Shown here piece by piece: positions 1 to 8,545 of a stretch of 64,000 nt of DNA. The position numbers and the translations under genes were made by a program. This stretch comes from an uncultured Bacilli bacterium. Its GTDB lineage: Bacteria; Bacillota_I; Bacilli_A; RF39; UBA660. Each line of letters opens with the position of its first letter. Position 1 is the stretch's first letter. The notes beneath the pieces are model-generated. The model had not been told where the DNA came from. It saw only the letters and a program-made list of their open reading frames with translations, and made no database searches. The stretch lies in the NCBI GenBank assembly GCA_947628235.1, contig CANQZC010000002.1, positions 119,301 through 183,300 of the forward strand, written 5' to 3'.

Positions 1-303
1 AATGGCTCGAAATCCACTCGGAATTTGATCACTATTTTTTCCTTCCATTATCATAGTTTCTAAAAGCTCATGTGCTAAGGACTCCGTTTTTTCTTCCGTA
101 ACTTTGATAGAAGTTTTACTAAGATAGTTATGATTATCTAAAAGGTAGATTGTATGGGTTTTAATATCTTGATTGACATATTGAATGGTCGTTTTGATGG
201 GAAGGTTTTTTTCTTCTGGATTAGGAATTAAGCAAAGAAGGAGTAAAATAAAAAGGACAATAGAAGAGGTAACAATTTTTTTAATAGACATTCGCTTTAA
301 CAT
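1..303 (-). CDS. gerM: GerM-domain (sporulation/germination) protein, C-terminus outside window
   Basis: The gene runs off the left edge, leaving 101 N-terminal codons. The start ATG follows GAGGTGG on the minus strand. A basic start and one hydrophobic segment (about residues 10-24) suggest an N-terminal membrane anchor or lipoprotein-like signal, although no clear lipobox Cys is placed. The visible tail, ELLETMIMEGKNSDQIPSGF, matches the core of GerM domains (xLLxxLIxGPxxxxxIPSGF). GerM proteins act in spore formation and germination in Bacillus. The neighbours gerE and spoIIIAH support this. The missing C-terminus prevents a check of a second GerM repeat. Confidence 0.7.
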   Translation of the reverse strand, partial: MLKRMSIKKIVTSSIVLFILLLLCLIPNPEEKNLPIKTTIQYVNQDIKTHTIYLLDNHNYLSKTSIKVTEEKTESLAHELLETMIMEGKNSDQIPSGFRAI

Positions 304-318
304 AACCCACCTCAATAA

Positions 319-346
319 ACTATATGAAAAAAATGCATAAAAATGC
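319..346 (-). promoter_or_regulatory. Possible sigma-E-type promoter of the GerM gene
   Basis: On the minus strand GCATTTT is followed by 13 bases and CATATAGT, close to the sigma-E pattern (KMATATT, 13-15 nt, CATACANT). It overlaps the gerE terminator hairpin, so the A/T match may be fortuitous. Confidence 0.35.
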
Positions 347-351
347 ATTTT
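327..351 (-). terminator. Intrinsic terminator of gerE
   Basis: A 9-bp perfect stem (AAAATGCAT / ATGCATTTT) with a 4-nt loop is followed by Ts on the minus strand. It overlaps the last bases of gerE. Confidence 0.6.
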
Positions 352-556
352 ATAGAGAAATTTCTCCTAATCTTAACAATTCTACAACCGCCGCGGCTCT
401 TCCTTTCACACCAATTTTTTGAATGGTATTAGAAATATGATTGCGAACTGTTTTTTCACTAATTTTCAACTTCATGGCAATTTCTTTTGTCGTATAGTTT
501 TGAATTAGTAAATCAAATACTTCTTTTTCTCGATTGGTTAAAATATTTTTTCTCAT
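350..556 (-). CDS. gerE: GerE, late spore-coat transcription regulator (LuxR-type HTH)
   Basis: This 68-residue protein is almost entirely a LuxR/GerE helix-turn-helix: LTNREKEVFDLL, TKEIAMKLKISEKTVRNHIS, then VKGRAAAVVELLRLGE. The last stretch is characteristic of GerE itself (VKGRxxAVVELLRxGEL). Like Bacillus GerE (74 aa) it has no receiver or ligand domain. In Bacillus, GerE acts in the mother cell after sigma-K and switches coat genes. The start ATG has GAGGGAG upstream. A sigma-K-like promoter lies 40-70 bases upstream, matching the known control of gerE. Confidence 0.93.
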   Translation of the reverse strand: MRKNILTNREKEVFDLLIQNYTTKEIAMKLKISEKTVRNHISNTIQKIGVKGRAAAVVELLRLGEISL

Positions 557-598
557 TACTCCCTCACTTCCTGATAGGGTGGTTTATAATATTCATAA

Positions 599-625
599 TA
601 TTCTATGAGAGAAAAATATTTTGGT
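599..625 (-). promoter_or_regulatory. Sigma-K-type promoter of gerE
   Basis: On the minus strand the site reads AC, 16 bases, then CATAGAATA. This is a full match to the sigma-K consensus (mACm-N16-CATAnnnTA). It lies at the right distance before gerE, which is a sigma-K gene in Bacillus. Confidence 0.7.
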
Positions 626-637
626 GTCTAAGAAAGC

Positions 638-1129
638 CTACTTTTGAAATTTTACGGTAATATTTTTAGAAGTATCAAAAGATTCTTGAACGCTTCTCAT
701 AATGTTGTTGGCAAGGGAGGCATCATGCGTATCTTTTTGAACGATTACTTCGATGTTATTTCCTTCTATTTGAATGAAAGATTTTAATTGATAAGTAGCT
801 TCTATTTTTGCTTCTAATTCTTCTTCCATACTTCTTGTAGAATTTAGTTCTTTGATTTTTTCAAAGGCCTCATTTTTTTCTTCGACTGAACTATCAGCAC
901 TACTAATGATCTTTTTTAAGGAAGTAATTTCTTCTTCCATCGTTTCATCCGCTTCTACCCGGAGCGCTACTAAGATGCTACTTTCTTCGACATTAGCAAC
1001 TGGAAGGGAATTCTCTTCTTTTTTAGAACTGTTAATAAAGAGTTCTGGGGGCATTGTAATGTAGTAGACACTAAGTACTAAAATGAGACTAAATAAGGTT
1101 AAAAACCATACTCCTTTTTTATTTATCAT
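638..1129 (-). CDS. spoIIIAH: SpoIIIAH-like sporulation channel protein
   Basis: 163 residues. A single N-terminal membrane segment (about 8-26, VWFLTLFSLILVLSVYYI) is followed by an acidic, coiled-coil-prone stretch and a C-terminal alpha/beta part (YQLKSFIQIEGNNIEVIVQK to VKF) typical of the YscJ/FliF-like ring domain of SpoIIIAH. In Bacillus this protein reaches from the mother cell membrane to forespore SpoIIQ and forms the A-Q channel. Here it is not in a spoIIIAA-AH operon: it stands alone, divergent from eno. The start has GAGGAGG just upstream, and a sigma-E-like promoter precedes it. Confidence 0.8.
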   Translation of the reverse strand: MINKKGVWFLTLFSLILVLSVYYITMPPELFINSSKKEENSLPVANVEESSILVALRVEADETMEEEITSLKKIISSADSSVEEKNEAFEKIKELNSTRSMEEELEAKIEATYQLKSFIQIEGNNIEVIVQKDTHDASLANNIMRSVQESFDTSKNITVKFQK

Positions 1130-1153
1130 ATCTTCCTCCTCGTTTTCAGTAAC

Positions 1154-1182
1154 ATCGTATGTAAAATAGTAAGTTATTATTC
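1154..1182 (-). promoter_or_regulatory. Sigma-E-type promoter of spoIIIAH
   Basis: On the minus strand GAATAAT, 14 bases, CATACGAT. Each box has one mismatch to the sigma-E consensus (KMATATT-N14-CATACANT). Bacillus spoIIIA genes are transcribed by sigma-E. Confidence 0.6.
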
Positions 1183-1210
1183 CGAAAATCTTCTTTTTTC
1201 CTAAAAAATA

Positions 1211-2473
<1,263 letters not shown>

Positions 2474-2478
2474 GGAAG

Positions 2479-2652
2479 ATGCAACACGACTTAATGGGTA
2501 GTAGTAAAGATCCACATATGAAAAATCCAACGCCAAAGTATATACTAATCGCAGTTATTGTTCTACTATTAGTAATCTTTGTCGCTCCACAGATTTATAA
2601 AATCTATCAAAATAACTTAGATGATACAGAAAATAGGGCAGAAAATAGTTAA
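2479..2652 (+). CDS. 57-residue single-span membrane protein after eno
   Basis: This small gene starts with ATG 5 bases after the eno stop, and GGGAGGTAAGG upstream gives a good ribosome site. The product has a polar N-terminus (MQHDLMGSSKDPHMKNPTPK), one transmembrane helix (YILIAVIVLLLVIFVAP) and a short acidic tail. The intrinsic terminator begins at its last codons, so the gene is built into the eno transcript. In many Bacillota secG sits near eno, but this protein has one span rather than two and is not SecG. Function unknown. Confidence 0.75.
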   Translation: MQHDLMGSSKDPHMKNPTPKYILIAVIVLLLVIFVAPQIYKIYQNNLDDTENRAENS

Positions 2653-2669
2653 ATCTATTTTCTTTTTTT
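2642..2669 (+). terminator. Terminator after eno and the small membrane gene
   Basis: Stem AAAATAG / CTATTTT with a 6-nt loop, followed by C and seven Ts. It overlaps the stop codon of the small gene. Confidence 0.7.
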
Positions 2670-2716
2670 CTTCTCTAAGTTTTTATTTTGTGATATACTT
2701 AAGTTAGGGTGAGGAT

Positions 2717-5020
2717 ATGGCAGATAAGAAAAAGAAAAAGAAAAAAGAAACAAATCAAGAAAAAGCAACCAATTTATCTGAATTAAAAGGATTCGGATTA
2801 TTATTAATTGCCATTATTGGATGTTGTCCTTTCGGAATTGTAGCGGATATTATTAAAGGGTTTGCCGCCTTCTTAGTAGGAACTTGGTGGGCTCTTTTAC
2901 TTGTGTTTGTAGGTATTTGTGGTATTTTTATGATTATGAAAAGGGAACGACCAGACTTTTTAAATATTAAGTTTTTAGGACTTTATATTATGATTGTTTG
3001 TGTTTTAGTACTTTCTCATACCGCTTATTTAAATGAATTAACAAAACAAGAGATTGTCGATGTAAATCATTTTCGTTTTATGGATGATACGATTACGGTT
3101 GTAAAGACAACGGTAGATAGTATTATAGGATTTATTCGTAGTAATGAAAATACGCTTTTGATGTCAATGGCAAATCTAGGTGGAGGTTTAATTGGCGCTA
3201 TCTTCTCTAGTATTTTTGTTGCTCTTTTAACACTCAATGGAGCGATTGTTGTCTCTATTGCCCTTATTGTCTGCGGATTTATGATGTTTACTGGTTTCTC
3301 TATTTATGATTGGGTTGTAAAAGCCAAAGAAAGAATGAATAAAGTAGCAAGCACTAGACACCATAAGAAAGAGGATGAGGAAGACGATGAAGAAGACGAA
3401 GATGAGGAGGATGAGGAAGAGGATGAAGATGTTGTAGATCATCGAAAAGTCATTCCAAGAGAAGAACTTCATCAAACTCATGTAGAGACTGTCGTCAATG
3501 AAGAAACAGGAGAAGTTACAGAAGTAGAAGTAATAGAAGAAAATCGAAACTGGGAATATCCTCCATTAAATTTACTTTCTAAGACAGAGAAAAATAATAA
3601 TAAAGAGAATCAAGATGCGATTAAGAAAAATATTCCAACTTTAGAGCAAGTATTACGCGATTTTGGAATTGAAGGAAAAGTAGTTCGGGCGAAAGTAGGA
3701 CCTGCCGTAACACAATATGAATTAGAGATTAGAGCAGGAACAAGAGTTAGTAAAATATTAGGATTAAACCGTGAAATAGCGCTTTCTTTAGCAGCCAAAG
3801 ATGTTCGTATTCAAGCTCCTATTCCAGGAAAGAATACGGTCGGAATTGAACTTCCTAATCCAACCATTTCTATGGTCGGAGTAAGAGAAGTATTAAAAGC
3901 AGCCAATGAAGCCGATAAATCTTTAAATAAGAAATTATTAGCGGTTTTAGGAAAAGATATTGAAGGGGAATGTCGTTTCTTAGAGATTAATAAAATGCCT
4001 CACTTATTAGTAGCAGGTTCTACTGGTAGTGGTAAATCTGTATGTATCAATAGTATTTTAGCGTCTATTTTAATGCGTACTAAACCAGATGAAGTAAAAC
4101 TAGTATTAGTAGACCCTAAGAAAGTAGAATTATCCGTTTATAATGGAGTACCTCATTTACTTACTCCGGTAGTTACTGATCCAAAAAAAGCAAATGTCGT
4201 TTTACAAAAAATTGTTCAAGAAATGGAAAATCGTTATGATACATTTGAACATAGTGGTACGAAAAATATTGAAAGTTATAATGAATACTTAAGAAAAGAA
4301 AATGAATCTAAACCAGATGGTGAAAAAGTAAAACTAATGCCATATATCGTTGTTATCATTGATGAGTTAGCAGATTTGATGTTAGTAGCTGCCAAAGAAG
4401 TAGAAGATTCTATCATGAGAATTACGCAAATGGCTCGTGCAGCAGGAATCCATTTAATTGTTGCTACGCAAAGACCATCTACAGATGTCATTACGGGAGT
4501 CGTAAAAGCAAATATTCCATCTCGTATCTCTTTTGCAGTATCATCAGGAATTGACTCTAGAACAATTTTGGATATGATAGGTGCAGAAAAATTACTTGGA
4601 AAAGGAGATATGCTTTTCTTACCACAAGGAATTAATACTCCAATTCGTATTCAAGGAACTTTTATCTCTGAAGAAGAAACAAAAGCAATTGTAGATTTCG
4701 TATGTAAACAACAAAAAGCTAATTATGATGCTAGATTAGAACAGACCATGGAAGAAGAACATGCGATTACTGGGGTAGAAAGTAAATCAGATGCTTTAGA
4801 AGAACCTCTTTATGATGAAATTGTAGACTTTGTCGTAGAACAAGGAAAAGCAAGTACTTCTTTAATACAAAGAAGATTCCGATTAGGATATAATCGTGCT
4901 GCTCGTTGTATCGATTTACTAGAAGAAAGAGGAATTGTTGGACCTCAAAATGGATCTAAACCAAGAGAAGTTCTTGTAAAATATGGAGATGGAACTTCTA
5001 GTGATGGAGAAGAAGAATGA
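2717..5020 (+). CDS. ftsK: FtsK/SpoIIIE DNA translocase
   Basis: 767 residues. Order of parts: four or more N-terminal membrane helices (about 27-205); a very acidic linker (about 215-240, runs of Asp and Glu); the RecA-like motor with Walker [10 protein letters not shown] near residue 433, Walker [12 protein letters not shown], and [23 protein letters not shown]; and a C-terminal gamma winged helix (about 695-760, [20 protein letters not shown]). These ATPases pump DNA at the division or sporulation septum. The length fits SpoIIIE (787 aa). In a spore former it may serve both chromosome clearance and forespore transport. The last 4 bases overlap the next gene. Confidence 0.96.
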   Translation: MADKKKKKKKETNQEKATNLSELKGFGLLLIAIIGCCPFGIVADIIKGFAAFLVGTWWALLLVFVGICGIFMIMKRERPDFLNIKFLGLYIMIVCVLVLSHTAYLNELTKQEIVDVNHFRFMDDTITVVKTTVDSIIGFIRSNENTLLMSMANLGGGLIGAIFSSIFVALLTLNGAIVVSIALIVCGFMMFTGFSIYDWVVKAKERMNKVASTRHHKKEDEEDDEEDEDEEDEEEDEDVVDHRKVIPREELHQTHVETVVNEETGEVTEVEVIEENRNWEYPPLNLLSKTEKNNNKENQDAIKKNIPTLEQVLRDFGIEGKVVRAKVGPAVTQYELEIRAGTRVSKILGLNREIALSLAAKDVRIQAPIPGKNTVGIELPNPTISMVGVREVLKAANEADKSLNKKLLAVLGKDIEGECRFLEINKMPHLLVAGSTGSGKSVCINSILASILMRTKPDEVKLVLVDPKKVELSVYNGVPHLLTPVVTDPKKANVVLQKIVQEMENRYDTFEHSGTKNIESYNEYLRKENESKPDGEKVKLMPYIVVIIDELADLMLVAAKEVEDSIMRITQMARAAGIHLIVATQRPSTDVITGVVKANIPSRISFAVSSGIDSRTILDMIGAEKLLGKGDMLFLPQGINTPIRIQGTFISEEETKAIVDFVCKQQKANYDARLEQTMEEEHAITGVESKSDALEEPLYDEIVDFVVEQGKASTSLIQRRFRLGYNRAARCIDLLEERGIVGPQNGSKPREVLVKYGDGTSSDGEEE

Positions 5021-5349
5021 AAAGAGATTTTAAAAAGATAGGAAAGTGTATACTTTCTTTATCTGCTATTTTTGCAATCCTTTATGTACTTTCTTCTAAA
5101 AGAAGGAAGAAAAGAGAAAAATATAAACTTCCAAGAAAAACAGGATTAGAGGGAATAGAAGAATCCCTTTATGATGAATTAGTAGACTTTGTCGTAAGAA
5201 GAAAAGAAGTAAGTGTTTCTTTAATACAAAGAAAATTTCACTTAGGATATAATCGTACTCTTCATTGTCTTGACCTTTTAGAGAGAAATGGTATTGTTGG
5301 ACCAGAAAAAGGTTATCATGTAAGAAAAGTACTAATTAATTTCAATTAA
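5017..5349 (+). CDS. Membrane-anchored stand-alone FtsK gamma-domain protein
   Basis: 110 residues. It starts at an ATGA overlap with the ftsK stop, so it is probably translationally coupled. It has one N-terminal membrane helix (about 10-26), a very basic patch ([16 protein letters not shown]), then a complete winged-helix gamma domain (about 50-105, [40 protein letters not shown]). That domain is closely similar to the gamma domain ending the upstream FtsK. There is no motor domain. It looks like a tandem partial duplication of the ftsK 3' end that acquired its own anchor. The gamma domain reads polarity sequences on DNA, so a membrane DNA tether or FtsK partner is possible (inference). Confidence 0.85.
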   Translation: MKRDFKKIGKCILSLSAIFAILYVLSSKRRKKREKYKLPRKTGLEGIEESLYDELVDFVVRRKEVSVSLIQRKFHLGYNRTLHCLDLLERNGIVGPEKGYHVRKVLINFN

Positions 5350-5354
5350 AAAGA

Positions 5355-5389
5355 AAAGGAATATGAAAAAAATCATATTCCTTTTTTTT
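5355..5389 (+). terminator. Terminator after the ftsK operon, probably bidirectional
   Basis: 12-bp perfect stem AAAGGAATATGA / TCATATTCCTTT, 6-A loop, T-rich tail. A-rich sequence lies upstream, so it can also stop transcripts from the right. Confidence 0.85.
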
Positions 5390-5390
5390 A

Positions 5391-5417
5391 TCGTATAACT
5401 TATAATTATGCGATATT
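5391..5417 (+). repeat. Left inverted repeat / recombination site of the integrase cassette
   Basis: 27 bases that are the exact reverse complement of 6451-6477. Internally it has two imperfect arms, TCGTATAA and TTATGCGA (one mismatch as inverted repeats), around a 7-bp asymmetric spacer CTTATAA. That is the layout of a tyrosine-recombinase core site. Confidence 0.85.
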
Positions 5418-5434
5418 TCTTAATACCTAAAATA

Positions 5435-5484
5435 TACCATAATTTGGTAAATATTGGAATATTTTTCCTAAATTATTCCCAATA
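5435..5484 (+). promoter_or_regulatory. Inverted repeats upstream of the integrase (possible operator or accessory sites)
   Basis: Two dyads lie between the left repeat and the integrase start: TACCA-N5-TGGTA (5435-5449), and an imperfect TATTGGAATA / TATTCCCAATA pair spanning about 5453-5484. They could be regulator-binding or recombinase arm sites. I see no strong promoter hexamers here. Confidence 0.4.
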
Positions 5485-5522
5485 AATTTATTTTATGAAA
5501 ATATAAGAAATGGAGGTGTTTT

Positions 5523-6452
5523 ATGAGAGTAAAAAAGTCGATGACTTATAATGAGATTTTAAAACTTTGGTTAACTAGTAAAACGGATATAAAAATACAA
5601 TCTAAATTCAACTATGAAAGCTTGATTCTAAGATATATAAAAGATTCTATTGGAATCTTACCTATTCATAAAATTCGAAAAGAAGATATCCAAATTTTTA
5701 TAGATTCTTTGCAAAATAAATTAACTATATCTACCCAGAAAAAATTGATTTATATTATTAAAGCAAGTTTATCTTATGCTTACCATAATCATTATTGTAA
5801 TTATTTAGATTTATTGGATATGAAACTGAAAACCTCAAAGAAAACGATTTTTGTTTTATCTAGAGAAGAACAAAATACTTTAGAATCTATCTTAAAAGAA
5901 AAAATAAATATTCGGAAAATTTGTATCTTACTTTGTTTATATACAGGACTTAGATTGGGAGAAGTTTGTGGATTAAAATGGGAAGATATCAATTTTAGTA
6001 GTAAATCTCTTGTTATTAGAAGAACTATTATTAGAGTTAAGAATTCGGATTACAATAGTCCTCAAAAGACAATTTTAATGGAAAGTACTCCTAAAAGTGA
6101 AACTTCTAAAAGAATCATTCCCATTCCTAACTTTATTATCGAATTATTAGGTAGATATAAACAAAAAGAAAATTATTTTCTTCTATCGAATAGTGAGAAA
6201 TTATATGATCCAAGATATTTAGAATCGTTTTATGCAAGGATATTACAAAAATGCCATATTAAAAATCATAAGTTTCATACTTTAAGACATACTTTTGCAA
6301 CTCGTTCAATTGAATCTAAAATGGATGTGAAAACATTGAGTGAACTTTTAGGACATTCTTCTATTGAAATAACATTAAAACTATATGTTCATCCTACCGA
6401 TGAAATGAAAAGAACTTCTATTGAAAATTTAGTTGAATTTATGGCTATTTAA
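5523..6452 (+). CDS. Tyrosine recombinase / phage-type integrase
   Basis: 309 residues. N-terminal core-binding domain (about 1-95), then the catalytic domain with Arg144 (TGLRLGEVCGLKWEDI), His252 and Arg255 (HTLRHTFATR), His278 (LLGHSSIE) and the nucleophile Tyr288 (KLYVHP), so all main active-site residues are present. GGAGG lies 7 bases before ATG. There is no large N-terminal arm-binding domain beyond the SAM-like core. The gene sits inside a pair of perfect 27-bp inverted repeats, and the right one overlaps its stop codon. Recombination between them would invert the gene. An excisionase-like gene follows. Confidence 0.95.
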   Translation: MRVKKSMTYNEILKLWLTSKTDIKIQSKFNYESLILRYIKDSIGILPIHKIRKEDIQIFIDSLQNKLTISTQKKLIYIIKASLSYAYHNHYCNYLDLLDMKLKTSKKTIFVLSREEQNTLESILKEKINIRKICILLCLYTGLRLGEVCGLKWEDINFSSKSLVIRRTIIRVKNSDYNSPQKTILMESTPKSETSKRIIPIPNFIIELLGRYKQKENYFLLSNSEKLYDPRYLESFYARILQKCHIKNHKFHTLRHTFATRSIESKMDVKTLSELLGHSSIEITLKLYVHPTDEMKRTSIENLVEFMAI

Positions 6453-6477
6453 TATCGCATAATTATAAGTTATACGA
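6451..6477 (-). repeat. Right inverted repeat / recombination site of the integrase cassette
   Basis: Exact reverse complement of 5391-5417, with spacer TTATAAG at 6463-6469. It begins inside the integrase stop codon and ends 25 bases before the next gene, so the integrase stays intact after inversion. Confidence 0.85.
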
Positions 6478-6502
6478 CAATTTCATAGGAAGGAGTGAGA
6501 AA

Positions 6503-6697
6503 ATGAAATATATGAGTACAAAAGAGGCAGCGGAAAAATGGGGAGTTACTCAAGCAACTGTCTCAAAATGGTGTAGAGAAGAGAAAATTATTTTTACTGC
6601 TATGCCTGAAAAAGTTGGTGGTCAGTGGAGAATACCAGTAGGTGCTAAATATCCAACAATATTAGAAAAGAAACAAAATAAAAAAGTAAAAATATAA
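6503..6697 (+). CDS. Excisionase-like small HTH DNA-binding protein
   Basis: 64 residues. An excisionase/MerR-type winged helix-turn-helix covers most of the protein: STKEAAEKWGVTQATVSKWC, then a wing with GGQWRIP. The tail is lysine-rich. A strong ribosome site (AGGAAGGAG) precedes the ATG. It is directly downstream of the integrase and its right recombination site, so a recombination directionality factor is the natural guess. It could instead regulate the island. The fold is clear; the role is inferred from position. Confidence 0.75.
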   Translation: MKYMSTKEAAEKWGVTQATVSKWCREEKIIFTAMPEKVGGQWRIPVGAKYPTILEKKQNKKVKI

Positions 6698-6705
6698 GAA
6701 AATTT

Positions 6706-6810
6706 ATGGTAAATGATTAAGAATCAGAAGTTAATAATATAGCAGAGAAATGTTATTTTGAAATGTGTTGTAAAGAATTAAAAGGAAAAATTTTGAATAA
6801 ATATGAATAG
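6706..6810 (+). pseudogene. Degraded short ORF fragment
   Basis: A 35-codon frame opens with ATG at 6706, has an in-frame TAA at 6718, then reads through EKCYFEMCCKELKGKI to a TAG. It may be a remnant of an island gene. There is no recognisable family and confidence is low. The first part contains a 20-base match to radC. Confidence 0.2.
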
Positions 6811-6844
6811 TGTCAAAAAATTACAAAATTTAGGAGTGTAAATT

Positions 6845-7264
6845 ATGAAAAAGAAAATATTAGCAATTATATTATGTGGAATTTGTTTATTTGGAATAGT
6901 AGGATGTAAGTCAAAGGCAAAATTGGAAGGAAGATATGAATGGCGTCCTTATAAAAATTTGAATGATGCCTATGCGTATTATGAATTTAGCAATGATGGT
7001 AAGTGTACATTTGCGATGCAAATTGGAAATCAATATCAAACATCTCCAAAAAATTATAATTATACCATCAACAAAATAGACAAAGACAATTATGAAATAA
7101 CGCTAGTAACTACTGAAAAAGATGAGACAGTAACTTTAAAATATAATATTAATGACGATATTTTAGTAGACGAATATTTTAAAAATATTGAAACAGCTTT
7201 AGAAGAAACATCTAGACCAAGTGACAACGATGAATATGGTCAATTTGTAAAAGTAAAGAAATAA
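6845..7264 (+). CDS. Small secreted lipoprotein of the accessory island
   Basis: 139 residues. A lipoprotein signal peptide, MKKKILAIILCGICLFGIVG, is followed by the lipidated Cys21 (lipobox FGIVGC). The mature part (LEGRYEWRPYKNLNDAYAYY, YEFSNDGKCTF, later YTINKIDKDNYEITL) looks like a small beta-rich, lipocalin-like scaffold for sensing or binding, with no enzyme motif. It heads a run of three cell-envelope genes with short gaps (15-25 bases). No family recognised; the envelope location is firm. Confidence 0.8.
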   Translation: MKKKILAIILCGICLFGIVGCKSKAKLEGRYEWRPYKNLNDAYAYYEFSNDGKCTFAMQIGNQYQTSPKNYNYTINKIDKDNYEITLVTTEKDETVTLKYNINDDILVDEYFKNIETALEETSRPSDNDEYGQFVKVKK

Positions 7265-7279
7265 GATAGTGGTTTAGTT

Positions 7280-8281
7280 ATGAAAAAGAAAATACTAAAA
7301 TTTTTGGTATTATTTATTTCTATTTTAGTTGTAGGATGCTCAGGTGCAAAAGAACAAGAAAAAATAGAAGGAACACCAAAAGAGTCTTATGAATGGCAAG
7401 ATCTTGAAGACAATGAAAATTATGATTGGACAGATTCATCTTCATCAAAAGTAACAGATATTTTTCTTTCAGCAGCACGATATGTTCCGAGAAATGTTTT
7501 TGAAGAAACTGATGATACTAGTGAAGTATGGTGGGGATCAAAAGTAAAATCTATCTATAATGAAATGAAAAAAATAGAAAATGATAACCAATTTGCAAAA
7601 CAAGTGATTCAAAGAATTGATGAATTGAAAATTGACGAAATGTCGACTCTAGAGGAAGATTTCTTAGATAGTTATATTAAATTAATTTTTTTCAATATAA
7701 ATTATGATTATGAAAATGATTTATCTTTTGATAAGAATGCTTTTATAAGTATTAGTGATATTGGAAAAGCATCAGAAGTATATATAGAAAATTATGATGA
7801 TGATTATAATGTATTGAATGAAAAACATTATCGTCAGTTAATGATATATTATCCCAAATTGGATATGTGGGTATATTCCATGTCATCAGATATAGCGGAT
7901 GATAAGTATAGTGTTTATATAGATAAAAAAGAAAATTTAGGTGTTTCAGAGTGCACTACTTGTAAAAAAATAAGCCCTGATATTATTAATAATATGACCC
8001 AAAAAAATATAAAATTTTTCAATTTTTTAATTGCTTATCGAGATGGGGTATATTATAAAGCATTGCAAAAATATATAGAGGAAGCTAAAAAGTATGAAGC
8101 GAGTCATAAGCCACCTATGATAGGTATGACTAAAGAACAGGTTCTTGGATCTTCTTGGGGTAGCCCTGATCACATTAATAAAGATACCTATTCATGGGGA
8201 ACAACGGAGCAATGGGTATATAATGGCAAAGGCTATATTTATTTTGAAAATGGTATTGTAACAAGTATTAGTGAAAGATAA
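7280..8281 (+). CDS. Lipoprotein with C-terminal BamE-like domain
   Basis: 333 residues. Signal peptide and lipobox (LVVGCSG, Cys20), then an acidic, helical mature region with no known motif. The last 60 residues (IGMTKEQVLGSSWGSPDHIN, then EQWVYNGKGYIYFENGIVTS) match the SmpA/OmlA/BamE-like fold, a small module found in many Gram-positive lipoproteins as a protein-binding or inhibitor-like domain. It is 15 bases after the preceding lipoprotein and was probably acquired with it. Precise role unknown. Confidence 0.8.
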   Translation: MKKKILKFLVLFISILVVGCSGAKEQEKIEGTPKESYEWQDLEDNENYDWTDSSSSKVTDIFLSAARYVPRNVFEETDDTSEVWWGSKVKSIYNEMKKIENDNQFAKQVIQRIDELKIDEMSTLEEDFLDSYIKLIFFNINYDYENDLSFDKNAFISISDIGKASEVYIENYDDDYNVLNEKHYRQLMIYYPKLDMWVYSMSSDIADDKYSVYIDKKENLGVSECTTCKKISPDIINNMTQKNIKFFNFLIAYRDGVYYKALQKYIEEAKKYEASHKPPMIGMTKEQVLGSSWGSPDHINKDTYSWGTTEQWVYNGKGYIYFENGIVTSISER

Positions 8282-8305
8282 ATTTAATTAAAGAGAGGTG
8301 ATATT

Positions 8306-8536
8306 ATGGTAGGTTTGATAATACTTACTGCGATAGCAGTAACGATAATTTTCCTTTATGTCAAATATTATATTGCATCAGAAATTTATAGGGCATCTTG
8401 CTTGAAAGGATATCCTGATAAAAAGTATTTTTGGATTTCTTTCTTTGTTTCTACAACAGGTTGCTTGCTAGTCATTGCGTTACCAAATAGATCAATAAAT
8501 GATCAACAACAAACAGAGGAGTTACCAGAATTATAG
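8306..8536 (+). CDS. Small membrane protein of the accessory island
   Basis: 76 residues with two hydrophobic segments (about 2-20, VGLIILTAIAVTIIFLYVKY, and 46-60, FWISFFVSTTGCLLVIALP). AGAGAGGTGAT is a good ribosome site. The gene lies between the BamE-like lipoprotein and the zinc-ribbon/TPR protein, 9 bases before the latter. Small two-helix proteins like this often accompany zinc-ribbon proteins of the same type. No known function. Confidence 0.7.
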   Translation: MVGLIILTAIAVTIIFLYVKYYIASEIYRASCLKGYPDKKYFWISFFVSTTGCLLVIALPNRSINDQQQTEELPEL

Positions 8537-8545
8537 GAGTTTTAT

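Noticed and set aside
852..1064. Plus-strand frame over spoIIIAH
   Set aside because: Shadow frame opposite a well-supported gene; Ser-rich low-complexity product.
2479..2652. SecG downstream of eno
   Set aside because: Only one membrane helix and no SecG motifs; SecG has two.
5391..6477. Ordinary integrated element with attL and attR
   Set aside because: The repeats are inverted and the spacers are opposite, so the predicted outcome is inversion, not excision.
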